Positions 33,103 through 45,531 of a stretch of DNA of 64,000 nucleotides are shown here, one piece after another (position 1 is the first letter of the stretch; each line of letters opens with the position of its first letter). Made by a program: the position numbers and the translations under genes. This stretch comes from Amoebophrya sp. A120. Taxonomy: Eukaryota; Sar; Dinophyceae; Syndiniales; Amoebophryaceae. The notes below the pieces were generated by a model. The model saw only the letters and a list, made by a program, of their open reading frames with translations, searched no databases and was not told where the DNA came from. The stretch is taken from contig CAJINV010000008.1 of assembly GCA_905178155.1 (NCBI GenBank), forward strand, positions 1,426,001-1,490,000. Direction: 5' to 3'.

Positions 33103-36100
33103 ATGCTCGTTGTTCACACAAACTCACAAAAGCTGCGTGCCGTGGTTGCACTCCGGTTGCGCGACCAAGCGAGGCCGCGGTTATTTAGCCTGAAAAGCGC
33201 AGCACCCGCTACCGCTTTGCAATCTCATTTGGGGCCTACCTCTGCCAGCGGCAGCGCGACGAGCACACATGTTTTGCACGCGGCAGCAAGCACTGGAGCT
33301 GCTTCGCAGCCATCCCTTCGGAAGCCCCTTGTGGGTACGGGTAGCAGCAGCAGCTCCACGTCATCCATTCGGTCATCAGCTGGTGACTCCACAAATAAAG
33401 AGGGCGTAGATCGTGCGGCTTCCTTTTACACCACCAATGGAAGCGCCGACCTAGCGTATCGCGCTGGCCTAGTTGGTCGCGAAGATGAAAACGTGTTCGA
33501 TCATAACAGAAGTGTGCGCTTTCGCCACTGCAGGAAAGCCAAAACCGTGGACGTGGTCCAACAGGTTGACGGGTTGATCCTACGAACGTACCGCCTTCAG
33601 ACAGCGAAACCGCACGACAGGCATCGCACAACATCGGCGAGAACAAGCAGCGGCGCAGCAGATAGCATATTAGCCGGAGAAACTGCCACGCCTGCGCCTC
33701 CGCTTCTCAGCTATGAAGACTTTCGGGACTTTGTTCATCGCATTTTCCCAGGTTTGCCGGAGCGCAAGGTCGCTTACACGGCGAGAGGAGGGCATCATGG
33801 GTGGAACCAGTGGGTGAAAGATTTGGAAGATTCTGGTTGGAGCCTGCCGGATTACGTCCCGTGGAAGAGTCCGGCTAAGGCATACGGAAATCAAATCGAT
33901 TGGCCTGACCTTCTCAGTTACGTACCAGCAGAGACGGGGACCACGACGGGGCTGAAGAAGGTGAAGAAGAAAGCCAGTGCGGCCACCCGGTCAACGATAC
34001 CAGATCGCAGCGACAACGTCACTTCAGGGCAAAAAACGAAAGAACGCACGGTAGATATCGAAGATAATTTTCCACCTACTGATGTAGAAGGAGATGCAGC
34101 CGCTAGTGGTGGCGAGGCACGCAAAGCCAAAGCGGAGAAAAAGGCGACCTCCTCGGGAATGAGTCTGAAAGCCCTGCTATCGCAGGCAGCAGATGAGGAG
34201 TTCGGCGGCTCTGAAAAAGCGTTAAAGGAGACAAGAAAAAAGAAAAAGAAGGCACCACCTGTAAAAGCCGTCCTTCCGCCTCGCGAACTCTACAATCCGA
34301 TTGCCAGTCCTGAGGTCCGAAAACGCCTAGAAGAGAAACTCAGCGGCAAGGGAATTACGCTTGTTCTCGATCACGCTGATGCAGAGCGGGTTTTGCGTAT
34401 TCTGGAGAAACAGGGCGACCGCCCGCACTTCTGGGACACGGAGTCAAAGGATATTCAGGTACCATATGCTTACACAGCGTTGTAAGTGGGAAGGTTATAC
34501 ATGAGTTTGTTGATGACATGCACATATTTGATCTCAGCATCTGATTCTGATGAATTATAATTGTCGACGACGCGGCATTGTATTTCTATTTTTCCACTGC
34601 CACACACGACACACAAAGATCAACACAACAGCTCGGGCGGTTGCGCAGTCCACAAAGTCCTTTGCACCATGGCGAGCTGATTGTTGCGAGTTGCTGGGTG
34701 GGTGATGACGTCGACTTTGGTAACGGGCCCCGGCTTTTCATCGACAACTACCACTCAAAGCTACCCTATGTAAAGCAGTCTCCAGCTGTTTCCGAAAATA
34801 AAAGATCCTCCTCCTCTAGATTTGCTACATGTATTTGCTCTGCAGGAGGAGCACTGCGAGCGCTAGCGTACCACGATACAAATTAAACTTTGCTTTGACG
34901 GAAAACAAGATGGTGAAGACTTTCTATGGGACAAACCTTACTGGGAGATGGTAGTCCTTTCAAGGAGTATTTCGAAAACCCGCAGTACCGGAAGGTTTTC
35001 CACAACTTTGCGTACGACTACAAAGTACTGCTCCGCGCCGGCATACAGCTGCAAGGTTTCTACGCGGACACGCTGCACCTGGCGCGATTGCAGGATTCCA
35101 GTTTGGCGAATTGGGAGCAAGACGTACGGTTTCTTGACGAGTGCAACGAGCGCACGAACGAGGGACTGTTTTTGGAGAATGAGAGTTCCCTGCGCGATCA
35201 GCTGATGGAGAACCTGATGAGCAGCGGGGTCTCGGAAGAGCGCGACGACTTCTCCGACTATGAGTTCACCACGGGGGGGAGTACCAGTAGCTTCTCGTCG
35301 ACGAGAGGGGGCGGATCTTCTGCGTCGACGGGGTGTTCGAACTCTAAACCTAATGCAGCTGGCTTGGGTGGCGAAGCGCAAGATGAACAGGGAGCTCCTG
35401 AAACTGCATCTGCCGCGGTCGTCAGCCCTGAGTTTCAAGAGAGTCTGCGTCGAGCGGTGCAGGAGAAAGACTTTGTGTTGATGGGAAATCTAGTGCAGCT
35501 GGCTCGCACAGGGGAAATGCTCGAAATGTTGGACGCAGGCCTCGTTGAGCTCTCGGCAGCTGCAGTGACGTCGGCTAGCGGCTTGAAGAGGAAGGGAAAA
35601 AATAAAAGTGACAAAGCCAAAAGTAGATCCTCGAGTAGATCCACTAGTACCAGTTCGGAAACTACTACTGGACACGCGATGAGTGCAAATGTGGCCGCAG
35701 AGAGAGTCAGTGCCTTGAAAGACCAGTTGGCCATGCGAAAACGGCTGGTGGAGCACTTCCAGAGTGTGGACGATTGCGACACCATCGATGCGCTGAACAA
35801 GCTGCGCCGGCGCTGGGAGCGGTATTTGCTGCAATCCGAGCAAGACGTCGAAACAACGGAGCAGTCGATCATGGCGGCTGCCGAACAGACGGACCGGCAG
35901 GATCTCGGCGGCGGGCAGGTAGCGCTTACCCAGTTGGTCGGGGACGCCGGGCGAGAAGCGTTAGAGTACCTAGAGAAGAAAATGGAGCGGCTTCGACACA
36001 AAACGAAGGAAAAGGGCAAGATGCGCGGTTACGGACTGAAACACCTCGTTCGCGTTTTTGACGTCGAATCACACCCGAAATTCCTGCAAGACCTCGTGCT

Positions 36101-39100
36101 CGGGATTCCCCGGCAGCGCAAAGTGCAGAAATCCGAGTATGGAGTTCTCAAATGTTACATTCTCAACTGTTACATGAAAATTGTAATACAAGACTGGCAA
36201 AAGCGAAAGGAGGAAGATTGCGCCTTTTGCATATACAAGTTTGGCGCAGATTCAGATGCTGTTTAGCCCTTCCGAAATTTGTCATGCGAAGCAGCTCGAT
36301 CATCTGCCGGCTGAAGGTGCTTTTGCATGACAGATTCATGTAACATTTGAGAGTGTAACGCTTGAGAACGCCATACCGAGCAAGTTGAGTTCCTGCACAC
36401 GGATGAATATAGTTTTCCGCAGTGGGTGGAGTACGCCACCTCAGACGCACGATACACGGGCCTGCTCTTTCACGAACTGCGGAAAAAACTCACCGCGGAG
36501 GATTGGTCGACTGACATACTTCAGAGAGGAAGTAGCCCGCAAGGTTTTACTTCCATGAGATCGAACTCGTTTTCAGCGCGCGATCAAATAAGCGAAGAAG
36601 AGGACGATGACCTCCAAATTGCCCACGCTAATGCAGCCGCTAGTCGAGGATCTTTCCGGGCCAAGCAGCATCGGGGAAGGCGAGGGATCTCTTCTTGGAA
36701 CGACAGCAAAGGCCAACACGGCCTGTGGCGCGGCGCTGCCTCCTCAGGGCCCCAGTCTCTGCACAGCCGAAATCGATCATCTGCAGCATCCTCTCAACAT
36801 GCGGGGGCGGCCGTCAAAAGCTCCTTCAGGACTCCTCCTGGTGCCGCACCTGAACGGCGATCCGCTGCGTTCCAGCACTTTTTGCGGTCTCGGAATATGT
36901 GGGTGTTCTACGAAAACTACTACCAGAAATTCGGACAGCTGCTGAATGAGATGGAAGTTCTGGGTGTGCCCATCGATATCGAGCATTTGGAGCGGGTGGA
37001 GCAGCAGGCGACGCTTGATGTCGAGAAATATCGAAAAGAGGTGAACGACTGGATTCAGGAGCATCTACCTGCCATGAAGAGGCCAGATTTGTTGAACCTA
37101 GGCTCGCCGGAGCAGCTGCGGGTGTTTCTATGCAATACACATTTCGACTTACAGTACATGCACAAAATGCACATACAAGCTTTCCTAACTGAGAGAAACT
37201 ACTCGATATGCTTGTCATGCGGACCGCGATTGAAGGCAAGGCTTGGGTTTGTCATCCAGAGACCGCATTTGTACTTGTATGGGAGATTTCCTGTGGATAG
37301 TTTCTCTACGGAAACTATTGCCCGCGGGTCGGACAACGCGGACAGGCCGTCAGGAATCAGCGCGACCGAACGAAAATGGTTCCGCCGAAACGCGAGTTTA
37401 CGATCGAAGTGCTACAGGAAGGTGACGAATGTAGTTCGCCGTCCGAAACGGCGGTAGGTACTACGTCTCTTGAAGAGGACACCGCAAGCAACTCCACCAC
37501 GCGTGAGGAAATCGGCACCCACGGGGGGTCTACTCAGGACCAGGACGCACCGGCTCCGAGCGCTGGTCGCCCAAAGACGAAAACCAAGGAGACTTTTCTT
37601 GTCTGCGGTCTAAACTTGCGCCCGGTGCGACACGACCGCGAGTTCATTGGACAAGGCGGCTGGCCCAAGTATCAGACAGAAAGCATAGAAACTTCAACTT
37701 AGTTACTCTCGTGTATGTAAAGATCACGGTGCACGAAGCAGTACATACATTGACGCTCGGAGAAGAAAGGATTACAGCAAGTGGCGGTGTTAGTCGGTAG
37801 TAGCAGTAAGTAGCTCTAGCTTGAATTAGCTTCTGTAGTTTGATACAAGAACTTGTCGAGCCTCACTGGAGAGACTCCGGGACCAGTGCGCAAACCACTA
37901 CTACGAGAGCGAGCGCGCAAAAGCGCCTCTGCTAGAAGCACTGATGAAGGCAAAACAAGCACAGTCAATGTATGGGAGCGTCAGCTGGGGAATCGGTAAT
38001 GCACCTCATGACCAAACCAAAAGTAAAAAAGCATGAAATTATGCATGATACATTGTTGTTGTCGTTTACAAGTTCCCGATTGAGACTTCCATACATTGCT
38101 TGCGTACTTCATTAAACCACTGAAAGTATCAAAAGCAAAAATGTCTGGGTCTGGAAGGAGGCGGGATTTGTCATGCTAGTTGGGCATGACACGGAGCTCT
38201 GTATTGCGTGGCCAGCAAGAGCTCCTCTTATCTGTCATGCAAAAACGCTGTTTGTCATGCGGAATACGCAACAGGGAGCCACGGATAAATTTGTCATGCC
38301 TGGCGGCGCATTACAGTGCGCTTTCTTTTCACTGACATGCATCACAAATTTCTAGACCCAGACATTTTTACAGTTGATAGAAAGCGCTGGCTAGCGACAG
38401 TCGAGGAAGGATACATCCGAGTCTGATGCTAGACACGTCGACGGGACGGCTAGCTTGCCGCGCACCAAACCTGCAAAATCAACCAGCACTGGACAAAGAC
38501 GTACTATCGTGTCGAAAATTCAATTATAAGATGTTGACGATGTGGATGAGTCGGTGTAGATGCTCTGTTTTTAGCCACTGCATATCACAAAAAAAAACAT
38601 GTCTTTTTACACGCGTCATTCCATCTCCGTCGTCAACAGGTGTACCAGATTCGTCGTGCGGTTCGTGCTTCCGAAAACAAGTGCCTGGTCGTTTGTGACT
38701 TTTCGCAGCTAGAACTGCGAGTCTTTGCGCACGAGACGAACTGCAAGAGCATGCTGGAGAAATTCGAATCTGGAGGGGACTTCCATAGCGAAACGGCAGC
38801 GGAGATGTATCCGCAGGAAATCGGTGAACCGCTGCGGAAGAAAGAAATATATCAGAGGGGTACAGGACCACTTACGACTTCCTTTTGTGAACTTCCTCAT
38901 CGTCGATCCTCGCATGATTGCATCACGGTAAACCACCAAGCACCAGCTGTTTCTGCATCAATTTTGATGTATTCATTCGGATTCGAGCTCTGAAACTTGC
39001 ACTTGTCTAGATGACGCATTCGAGCTGCAAACAAAACACCATTAGCATTATTGTTATTCATGATACTGACCTACAACGAACATCATAGGTCCAAATAGAA

Positions 39101-40713
39101 AAAACCTCAGAGACGAGTCGAATAAGGTCGAAGAAAAAGAATGCGAAACGAGGGGGGACCAACATGGAGATGAGAAGTCGTATTTGTGCAATATCATAAG
39201 TTTAGCAACGAAGATATCAAGGAAAAATTCGGCGACAAGAGAAAGGCCGCGAAAACGATGAACTTCGGCATCGCCTACGGTCGCAGCGCGTTTTCCATCG
39301 GCAAGGAGCTGTATCAGAAGCATACATGTCTCGATCAGGAAAAGCGTAAGCAGGTTGAAATACGCTCTGATGTTTGATATGTTGTTGCCCTGCCCCTGCC
39401 GCACAGCACCACGATGCACAAGCGTATTATGATGTGTGATGAATCTTCACGGCGGTCCTTTTCCCGTGTACGTCATCAGAAATGAGCGGAATTTGCTTCC
39501 GGTAGAGGAGCTGGAGCAAGCTCAAATTTACTCATAAATCATCTGGATAGCAGCTGATTGCGTCGCGGCCCAGAGCGGGCATGCGACCTGTAGGCGGGTG
39601 CTGCATTCGGTAGTTGTACTGTCTTGGTCTTACGCTTAGCTGAGGACGACTTGGACATGTTTACAACGCATAAGCCCGATGTGAGCACGAAAGAAGCTGA
39701 AGAAGTTATCGAGAAGTGGTACCACTTCAAGCCTGAGGTTATCAAGTGGAAGCGGCAAATCGAGAAGCACATGCGGCGCCGGAAAAAGACCGCGTCGCTC
39801 TTCGGAAGGAATAGAATGCTGCCACACATTCTGCACCACGAAGTGAAGCATCGCCTTCACAGCGAGCGAGCGGGGATCAACCACAAAATCCAGGGGTACA
39901 ATGAATACTAACTTGATGTAGATTTTTCCTCCTTCCCACCTTAATACGGGACCATCTCCATCGCGACTCCATGTTATGTAGTTGGCCAGCACCACATAAT
40001 AGATTCGCTTTGCCCTCATCCTCACAGCACGAAGTAGCACATGCTCCGCATATAGATTTCAGTTGAAGATGGAGCTATCTCTTCGACATCAGCGAAGTAG
40101 TGACTGGCACCAGGTATAATTAAATCTATCTCATTCAGATCGGCGGCGGACATAGTAATGCTCGCGATGTTAAGAATTGCCGAGCATCCGACCTTGCAGC
40201 AATGGGGCTTCAAGCTGATTCTCCAGATTCACGACGAGGTGATCCTCGAGGGACCACGGGAACACGGAGAGGAGGCATATGGATGTGTCAGGATCGAAAT
40301 CGACAAAATCGAAAAATTTGTGATGCGTAAAATGTATGGCGCTGAAAGCCTGCATTGGGGAGCAGGCAAATGAGACCGATTGTGAGCCTGTTTAGGGGTA
40401 TGCAATGTGCTGCCAGAGTAGCATTGCAGGAGGAGTCTTCTTTGCCCAAACAGCATGAGAGACTGAAATTGGGCACTCCCGAAATTTGTCATGCGCCACT
40501 TGAAAACAGAGGCCAGGCTCCAACTGACATCGATTTTGTGCATCGCAAATTTTTCGATTTTGTCAATTTCGATTCTGACACTTCCATAAGGCGCTGCGGA
40601 TCGTCAAAGACTGCATGTCCAACCCTTTCCCGTCAGAGGGGGGGAACTTTCGGTTCCGGACGCAGTTGGTCGTAGACGGAAAAGTTGGAGACACGTGGTA
40701 TGACTGCAAATAA
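33103..40713 (+). CDS. Plant/protist organellar-type DNA polymerase (PolA family) with 3'-5' exonuclease
   Basis: Exons 33103-34458, 34632-34769, about 34920-36137, 36381-37128, 37305-37669, 37851-37970, 38099-38126, 38385-38500, 38640-38859, 39214-39345, 39640-39895, 40139-40277, 40594-40713. The N-terminus (MLVVHTNSQKLRAVVALRLR) looks like a mitochondrial presequence, followed by a basic linker. Exonuclease motifs: FWDTESKD, HNFAYDYKVL and YATSDARYTG. Polymerase motifs: A, VCDFSQLELRVF; B, KRKAAKTMNFGIAYG; C, LILQIHDEVILE; plus LDTSTGRLACRAPNLQNQPA. The inserted segments around KREFTIEV and the ending DTWYDCK fit POP-type enzymes, which replicate organelle DNA in plants and protists. Six introns are introners, five are GT-AG with resolved ends (donors GTACCA, GTACTA, GTACAG, GTAAGC, GTACAA). 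The acceptor near 34920 is unresolved. Confidence 0.9.
36138..36375 (+). mobile_element. Introner family E, 238 bp, TSD CCGAG
   Basis: TATGGAGTTCTCAAATGTTA at the left and ACGCTTGAGAACGCCATA at the right, exact CCGAG flanks. Removal of 243 nt gives RKVQKSEQVEFLHTDEYSF ahead of exonuclease motif III. Same length as the copy at 57555. Confidence 0.94.
37129..37299 (+). mobile_element. Introner family D, 171 bp, TSD GTTTC
   Basis: Right end GGAGATTTCCTGTGGATA; left end TATGCAATACACATTTCG is diverged. Flanks GTTTC are exact. Removal of 176 nt shifts frame and gives LRVFLYGNYCPRVGQ, then MVPPKREFTIEV of the polymerase. Confidence 0.88.
37670..37845 (+). mobile_element. Introner, 176 bp, flanks CCAAG/CAAGA
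   Basis: Begins TATCAGACAG and ends GTTTGATA. Flanks match only when shifted by one base. Removing 181 nt leads from GGWPK into TCRASLERLRDQC, an open polymerase frame. Confidence 0.7.
37971..38093 (+). mobile_element. Introner family G, 123 bp, TSD CAATG/CATTG
   Basis: TATGGGAGCGTCAGCTGGGG at the left, reversed right end TATGGAAGTCTCAATCGGGA. One flank mismatch. Removal of 128 nt gives AKQAQSMLAYFIKPL, a good match to polymerase fingers-region spacing. Confidence 0.9.
38127..38379 (+). mobile_element. Introner family C, 253 bp, TSD GAAAG
   Basis: CAAAAATGTCTGGGTCTGG at the left and AGACCCAGACATTTTTACAG at the right, ending GTTGATA, exact GAAAG flanks. Removal of 258 nt gives FIKPLKALASDSRGRIHPSL. 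With the element at 37971 it isolates a 28-nt exon. Confidence 0.94.
40278..40588 (+). mobile_element. Introner, 311 bp, TSD AGGCA/AGGCG
   Basis: TATGGATGTGTCAGGATCGA at the left, reversed right end TATGGAAGTGTCAGAATCGA; the TIR continues about 50 bp. Removal of 316 nt joins GPREHGEEA to LRIVKDCMSNPFP and the polymerase C-terminus. Confidence 0.93.
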
Positions 40714-41393
40714 TTATCCACTACTGCAGATTTTTCATCGATTTACGAAGGAACTGATTTGGCATGACCAAGATCATTGTCATTGATCCAAAAAAAACAT
40801 AGGACGGTTTTTCGAGCTTTGGATGTTTCTTTTTGCTGACGTTTACTGAATATTTTTTGACCAGAACAAGTAGTAGGAGATCAAAATGAAAGGCAGAATA
40901 AATACTTAAGCGCTTTTTTTTTTTTGAAGTTGCGTTGATGGCTAGCATGGTTGCAGAGATGGACATAGTGAGAATTAGAAATCGATGCTCGTCCCGTATG
41001 GACGACCTTTAGCTTTATCACAAGCGCATGGTTTCTGGATGCGCCTCAGGTTTCTGTTTCGTTAGCAGGTTTAGCAAGATCAATACCTTAGGGATTTTTT
41101 TCAAGGCTGCAGGCACAAGAATAGGTTCTATATCGCCGTTTCAATTTTTGACGCTTTAATATTTTTGCTGATTTTGCTTTGGTATGCGGCCTATGCATAT
41201 ACCTCGGTTCAATAAATATTTTCTACGTGAGGATTCCTCATATTACTTCTACGGGGAGGAGGATGGAAGACGATGATGCAGACATTTCAACATTTTCCGA
41301 GAAGTGAAGATGCCAAGTCGCTGATTGTCACTGTGATCCTTGCTCTTGCATTAGGATCAGGTCGATCAAAAGGCACTAAGAAAAATGCTGTGA
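40714..41393. other. Intergenic region
   Basis: About 680 bp, AT-rich with homopolymer T runs. Could hold an unrecognised first exon of the ankyrin gene. Nothing else seen. Confidence 0.4.
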
Positions 41394-44192
41394 TTGTGTG
41401 CCTCTGCGGGACGTAGGTGCATCGGAACAGGGTCCTTTCCCGTTTCCTCCGGCGCTGCTGCTGTCTCTAGCAGTAAGTACAATCCGGAAGATCAGTATTC
41501 AGGATCAGGCACAGGTAAGAATTATTTTGGCTTCCTCATTCATCAGAACAGGAGCGGGTCGATGCTGGTGTTGAATATCTCATAATTGACTCTCGTCTTG
41601 CTTTGCTTTTGCGCTCCTTCTTTCATGAGTGGATGTTTTGTTTGAAACAGCGCATGTCGACGAACCTCAAAACTCCCGTAGGCTTGACACAAGATTGAGG
41701 TCGAGGATCGGGCTCGAGTGAAGAGCTCAAATAATAGTAGCGGAACTACTGCTGCCTCTGCTTTCAACTTTCGCAAAGCTTCGTTCGCTAACGGCGTCAT
41801 TCAAGATGGTTACAGCTTCTCGGCCGTCGCACCCGCCTCCCGGTTGTGCCCGGAAATCGCGGCGTGCTGCTGGTGCACGTCTATTGCTCACTCTCTACTT
41901 GCAAGATAACACTATCGGCCGACAGTCTGTTGCTGCGAGTAACCCTGGATCCGATGCGCGGCTCCTCACGTCTGTTCTCATGGACACAGACGACAACTAC
42001 ATCAATGCTTTCGACGACGCCAAGCCACTTGAATTGAAGGAAGCATTGTATCCAGGACCAAGTGTCAGAATCAACAATTACCGGACTTTTTTCAAAAAAA
42101 TTTCACCTGGAGTCAGCATTTAGCATTGCTGCGCCTCGCCAGCAGCTGCGATGAGGACAACTAGAAGAAGTCGTCTAACTGTAGATAGGACAACGAAAAT
42201 CCGCCCACCTTTGAAAAAATCTTCTCATTTGATTTTTCTGATGGTAGCTCTGGCATACTATAATCGTCGGCTTGCACGATGCCATCGACCAGAAGAAGTC
42301 GTCCTACGTGAAAACGTTTATCGAGAAGGGCCAGAAAGTGTGGGACAAGTACGTGGGACAATCTACGTTGCGGCTAATCAATCAACAGCAGCCCCAGACG
42401 CTCCAGTCACCGATTATGCACGCCGTGCTATCAGGGTACACAACTTCCCGACGTACGTTCATGTCACGCACGACGCCAAATCAATTTGATTTGTTTTGAG
42501 TTCGTCTTCCCTACATCAACCTCTTCTAGGCTTCGGCACTGTCTTATGCATGAGAATGAACTGTAGTGGAAGCCGCAGCAATAGAATAAGACGACTTCTT
42601 GTGCGTCGTGTACATTCATCGTATAGTGTTTTTGTCACGCACACCAGGCTACAAGTTTGCTTATTTTCGTGTTTCACCTTCGCTTGCCGTTCTTCATACG
42701 AGATCCTTTGAATGAGTTGCAGTGGGAATTGCGCACCCTGATACATGCTGGCTGGAAAGCTGAAGACCTTCCAGATGCTTCTCGACAAGGATGCCGACGT
42801 AACCATTCCCGAGAAGGATGGCTACACCGTCTTTCACGGAGCGGGATTTCAAGGCCGGGATCAAATTGCGGAGCGCTTGATCGACGCCGGAGTGCAGGAA
42901 GTGCCCCACTCTGATGGCTACAAGGCCTTCCACCGGGCTTGTTGGGGAAGGGAGAAGCGACACACCAAAACTGTTCAGGTATTCAAACTGAAATTTTGTT
43001 TATCGTAGAGTCACGTATATACGGAACGTGGGGCGGATCTCATCATCGAGGACGCTTCTGGTACAGAATGCGTTCTTTCCTGACCACGATCATGTTCATG
43101 CAAGGACATCATTTGATTCACCGTTGAGGAATCGAGCATGACGATGACCATAATTGTGTAATCATTCGTACACCGAGGTCTTCATTGATGCTGGCGTCGT
43201 GGCTTACAATGAGCCAGCGGCGAATGGGAAGACGTGCGCCGAAATGACGAACAACGAGCAGACGAAGAAGTACCTAAAAACCGCACAGAAAGCCTATGAG
43301 GCGAAGCAGAAACAGGAGAAAGAAACGGAGGAAACGGATAAAGAACGCGAAAAGCATATCGTGAGGAAAAATCCCCCTCCCCATATCGAAAAGGTATGTT
43401 TCCGAAAATTTGTGTTCGCTGATTTGAGGCCACAATTCGCATTTCTGTTGCAAGAAGACAACGGCAGAAGCTTTCGCCCCATTATGGAAGCGATTTGTCA
43501 TGCTATTGGGACTAAAGGGAAGCCGTTTGCCAGGCTGAACAACTAGCCCCATACGTCCCTACCTAGCCTGGGGATCTGGCCGCCGTGCCTCTCTGCAATA
43601 CAAAGCTGATTTGTGTACACAAGTCCAGCATCAGAAGCTCCGTTTTGATATGGGGAGGGGGGATGTTTCCTTTTGATAAAGCAGACCAAGTGGCATGAGA
43701 ACCTCAACGCGGAGATGCAGAAGCTTCGCGACAAGGATATGGCCTTCGCAGATCTTGCATAACTTCTCAACTGCCATGCGCGCTTGCAGATGTTTGCCTC
43801 GTCCACTTGTAGTCCATGGATAACAGCAACAAGTGGCCGCACTAGACTTGAAGAGCATATAACCTTTTTGTAGTCGGAGGTCGTGGTACCTACATTTTTT
43901 GGGCCGCAGCCGCTCCCACTTAATACGCTTGCATATTCTGATGCGCGTCCGCTTGAGTGCGACGTACGTAAGAAGGACGTTTGTCCTAATCTTGCACCCG
44001 CCGCCGGATTGAAACTTGCATCGCGAAGATGAATGTAAAAAGAAAGAAAAGCATAGTCGCTGGGTATGTGCAAGAACGTCTGACGAAACCATAACAAGAG
44101 TGCCCGAGAAGGAAATCCAGGACGGCTTTCTGGAAAATCTGAAAAAATACGAACTACCGAAGGATGAAGCAGACCTGGACCCGGACCTGTAG
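41394..44192 (+). CDS. Ankyrin-repeat protein (5' end unresolved)
   Basis: Resolved exons: open to 42048, then 42263-42428, 42749-42978, 43178-43356, 43684-43737 and 44099-44192. Ankyrin-like helices appear as LHDAIDQKKSSYVKTFIEKG, SPIMHAVLAGKLKTFQMLLD, DGYTVFHGAGFQGRDQIAER and DGYKAFHRACWGREK, then VFIDAGVVAYNEPAANGKT. A charged coiled tail ends KYELPKDEADLDPDL. Upstream open exons (41394-41514 with donor GTAAGA, and about 41718-42048) probably belong here but start and joins are uncertain; no good ATG is visible. Intron 42979-43177 is GT-AG; four others follow the introner rule. The role is presumably protein-protein interaction. Confidence 0.7.
42049..42257 (+). mobile_element. Introner with decayed flanks, 209 bp
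   Basis: TATCCAGGACCAAGTGTCAG resembles the reversed right end TATGCCAGAGCTACCATCAG. Flanks CATTG/CTATA are poor. Removing 214 nt joins LELKEAL to IVGLHDAIDQKK in frame. Confidence 0.58.
42429..42743 (+). mobile_element. Introner, 315 bp, TSD CGTGC/CATGC
   Basis: TATCAGGGTACACAACTTCC at the left; reversed right end TATCAGGGTGCGCAATTCCC. One flank mismatch. Removal of 320 nt creates the ankyrin helix PIMHAVLAGKLKTF. Confidence 0.9.
43357..43678 (+). mobile_element. Introner family F-like, 322 bp, TSD AAGCA
   Basis: AAAAATCCCCCTCCCCATAT at the left, ATATGGGGAGGGGGGATGTT at the right, outer ends TATCG and GATA, exact AAGCA flanks. Removal of 327 nt joins EREKQ to TKWHENLNAEM. Confidence 0.92.
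43738..44093 (+). mobile_element. Introner with decayed flanks, 356 bp
   Basis: TATGGCCTTCGCAGATCTTG pairs with the reversed right end TATGGTTTCGTCAGACGTTC. Flanks AAGGA/ACAAG no longer match, but removing 361 nt gives LRDKEVPEKEIQDGFLENL to the stop at 44192. Confidence 0.7.
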
Positions 44193-44847
44193 ATGATGTA
44201 GTAGCAAGAACTATCCATCATCGAAGAGAAAGACCGTGCTGAAGCAGGTGCACCCACACAACTGCAACTACTAATAAGATTTTTTTTAAAAACCTCAACG
44301 TCAACAGGAACATGGAGCACACATCTAAGCCAGAAAATCAGCTTCACACTTCTGTCGTGACTTGTGAGTCATCTTTTTCATGCAATTTATCATAAACAAA
44401 AACACAAAAATCATGCTGCTGCTGGTCTACCGAAACTCTCACGTCTTAGGGGGCCGTGTCTGCACACCAATGAATCATATTTTTCGGCAACCGTCGAAGC
44501 TGCTCCTCGCAACCTTTGTTGCAGGACTATCTTGAAAATGACCATACTTTTTGTTTTGCGTGTCATAGACGAAAGGACATGACTGCAGGACCAGAATTCT
44601 CTACTGCTCTGCGTGATGCGCAGCAAGATAAGAGGTGGTTCGCGTTCGGCTACAAAGAGGGCGCTCCTCGTTTATTTGGTTTTATCAACTAGTCATATGT
44701 ATGATGACTGCGCAGCAGGAGGTGTGGGTATCTTTTCTTCGTTCGCGATCATTTTCCTTCTTGGTAGAAAGCGAACTTACCACCTTGTTCTGTTCTTGTT
44801 TCTCGGAACAACATGCGCAAGGTTCGCGAGCCAACAAACTGCAGGCG
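44193..44847. other. Intergenic region
   Basis: About 650 bp. No gene recognised; likely the 3' flank of the ankyrin gene and leader of the next. Confidence 0.4.
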
Positions 44848-45409
44848 ATGCGTGTGTTCCCGAAACATCCAACCCAGGGCCTTGTTCGTCTCCCCACCGG
44901 CCGGTGAGTGCAAAAGCAAATGGACGAGCGGCTACTATGTTTCTCCAATCATAACGTCTCGTCGCAGCTCGTCCTCGTCGCTGCTTGTTCATCACCATCC
45001 GCGTGCTGGCACGCCAAAAAATTTTCCATTCACGTTCTCGACCAGCACCAGCAGGAGGACTTTTGGTGCGTCTGCGGGAGCGACAGTGTCATCTTGGCCT
45101 TTTCGCGCACGAAATGACGCCCCCCGCCAGCCCTCGACGTGGTGGGAAAAATGGGTCTATGGCACGAATCCGCTGAATCCGGAAAGAACCCACATTGCCA
45201 AGCTTTTGGAACAAGAAGGTATCGACCCGCTCTTACTTGAGAAGGACGAGGTCGAGACCTTGAAGAAGCTGTACTTGACAGAGGTGCGGTTCTATAAAAT
45301 CGACGACCAGGAAGACGGTGGCGCAAAGGCCTGGGAAATCGTGAAAAAGAAGTACGAAGAGAAGTTCCACAAGTTGCAACACTGCTTCGGCGGTTCGTTT
45401 CCGCGGTAG
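44848..45409 (+). CDS. Small presequence-bearing protein, unknown function
   Basis: Two exons, 44848-44903 and 44968-45409, joined by a 64-nt GT-AG intron (donor GTGAGT, acceptor GTCGCAG), give 165 aa. The N-terminus (MRVFPKHPTQGLVRLPTGR, then SSSSLLVHHHPRAG) is basic and Ser-rich without acidic residues, like a mitochondrial presequence. The mature part includes WWEKWVYGTNPLNPERTH, KLLEQEGIDPLLLEKDE and YEEKFHKLQHCFGGSFPR. No family recognised. Reading through the intron from an ATG at 44813 gives an alternative 198-aa frame. Confidence 0.55.
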
Positions 45410-45531
45410 AAGTAGAGTGAGACGACCTGCTTCGCGCAGGCTCCTGCGGCTGCAGCTGCTTCTCGTAGTGCATAGAATCGCTGCTGTTGGAGTGCATACC
45501 ATCAAGAATCGAAACCCGGCTTGTTCTTTCT

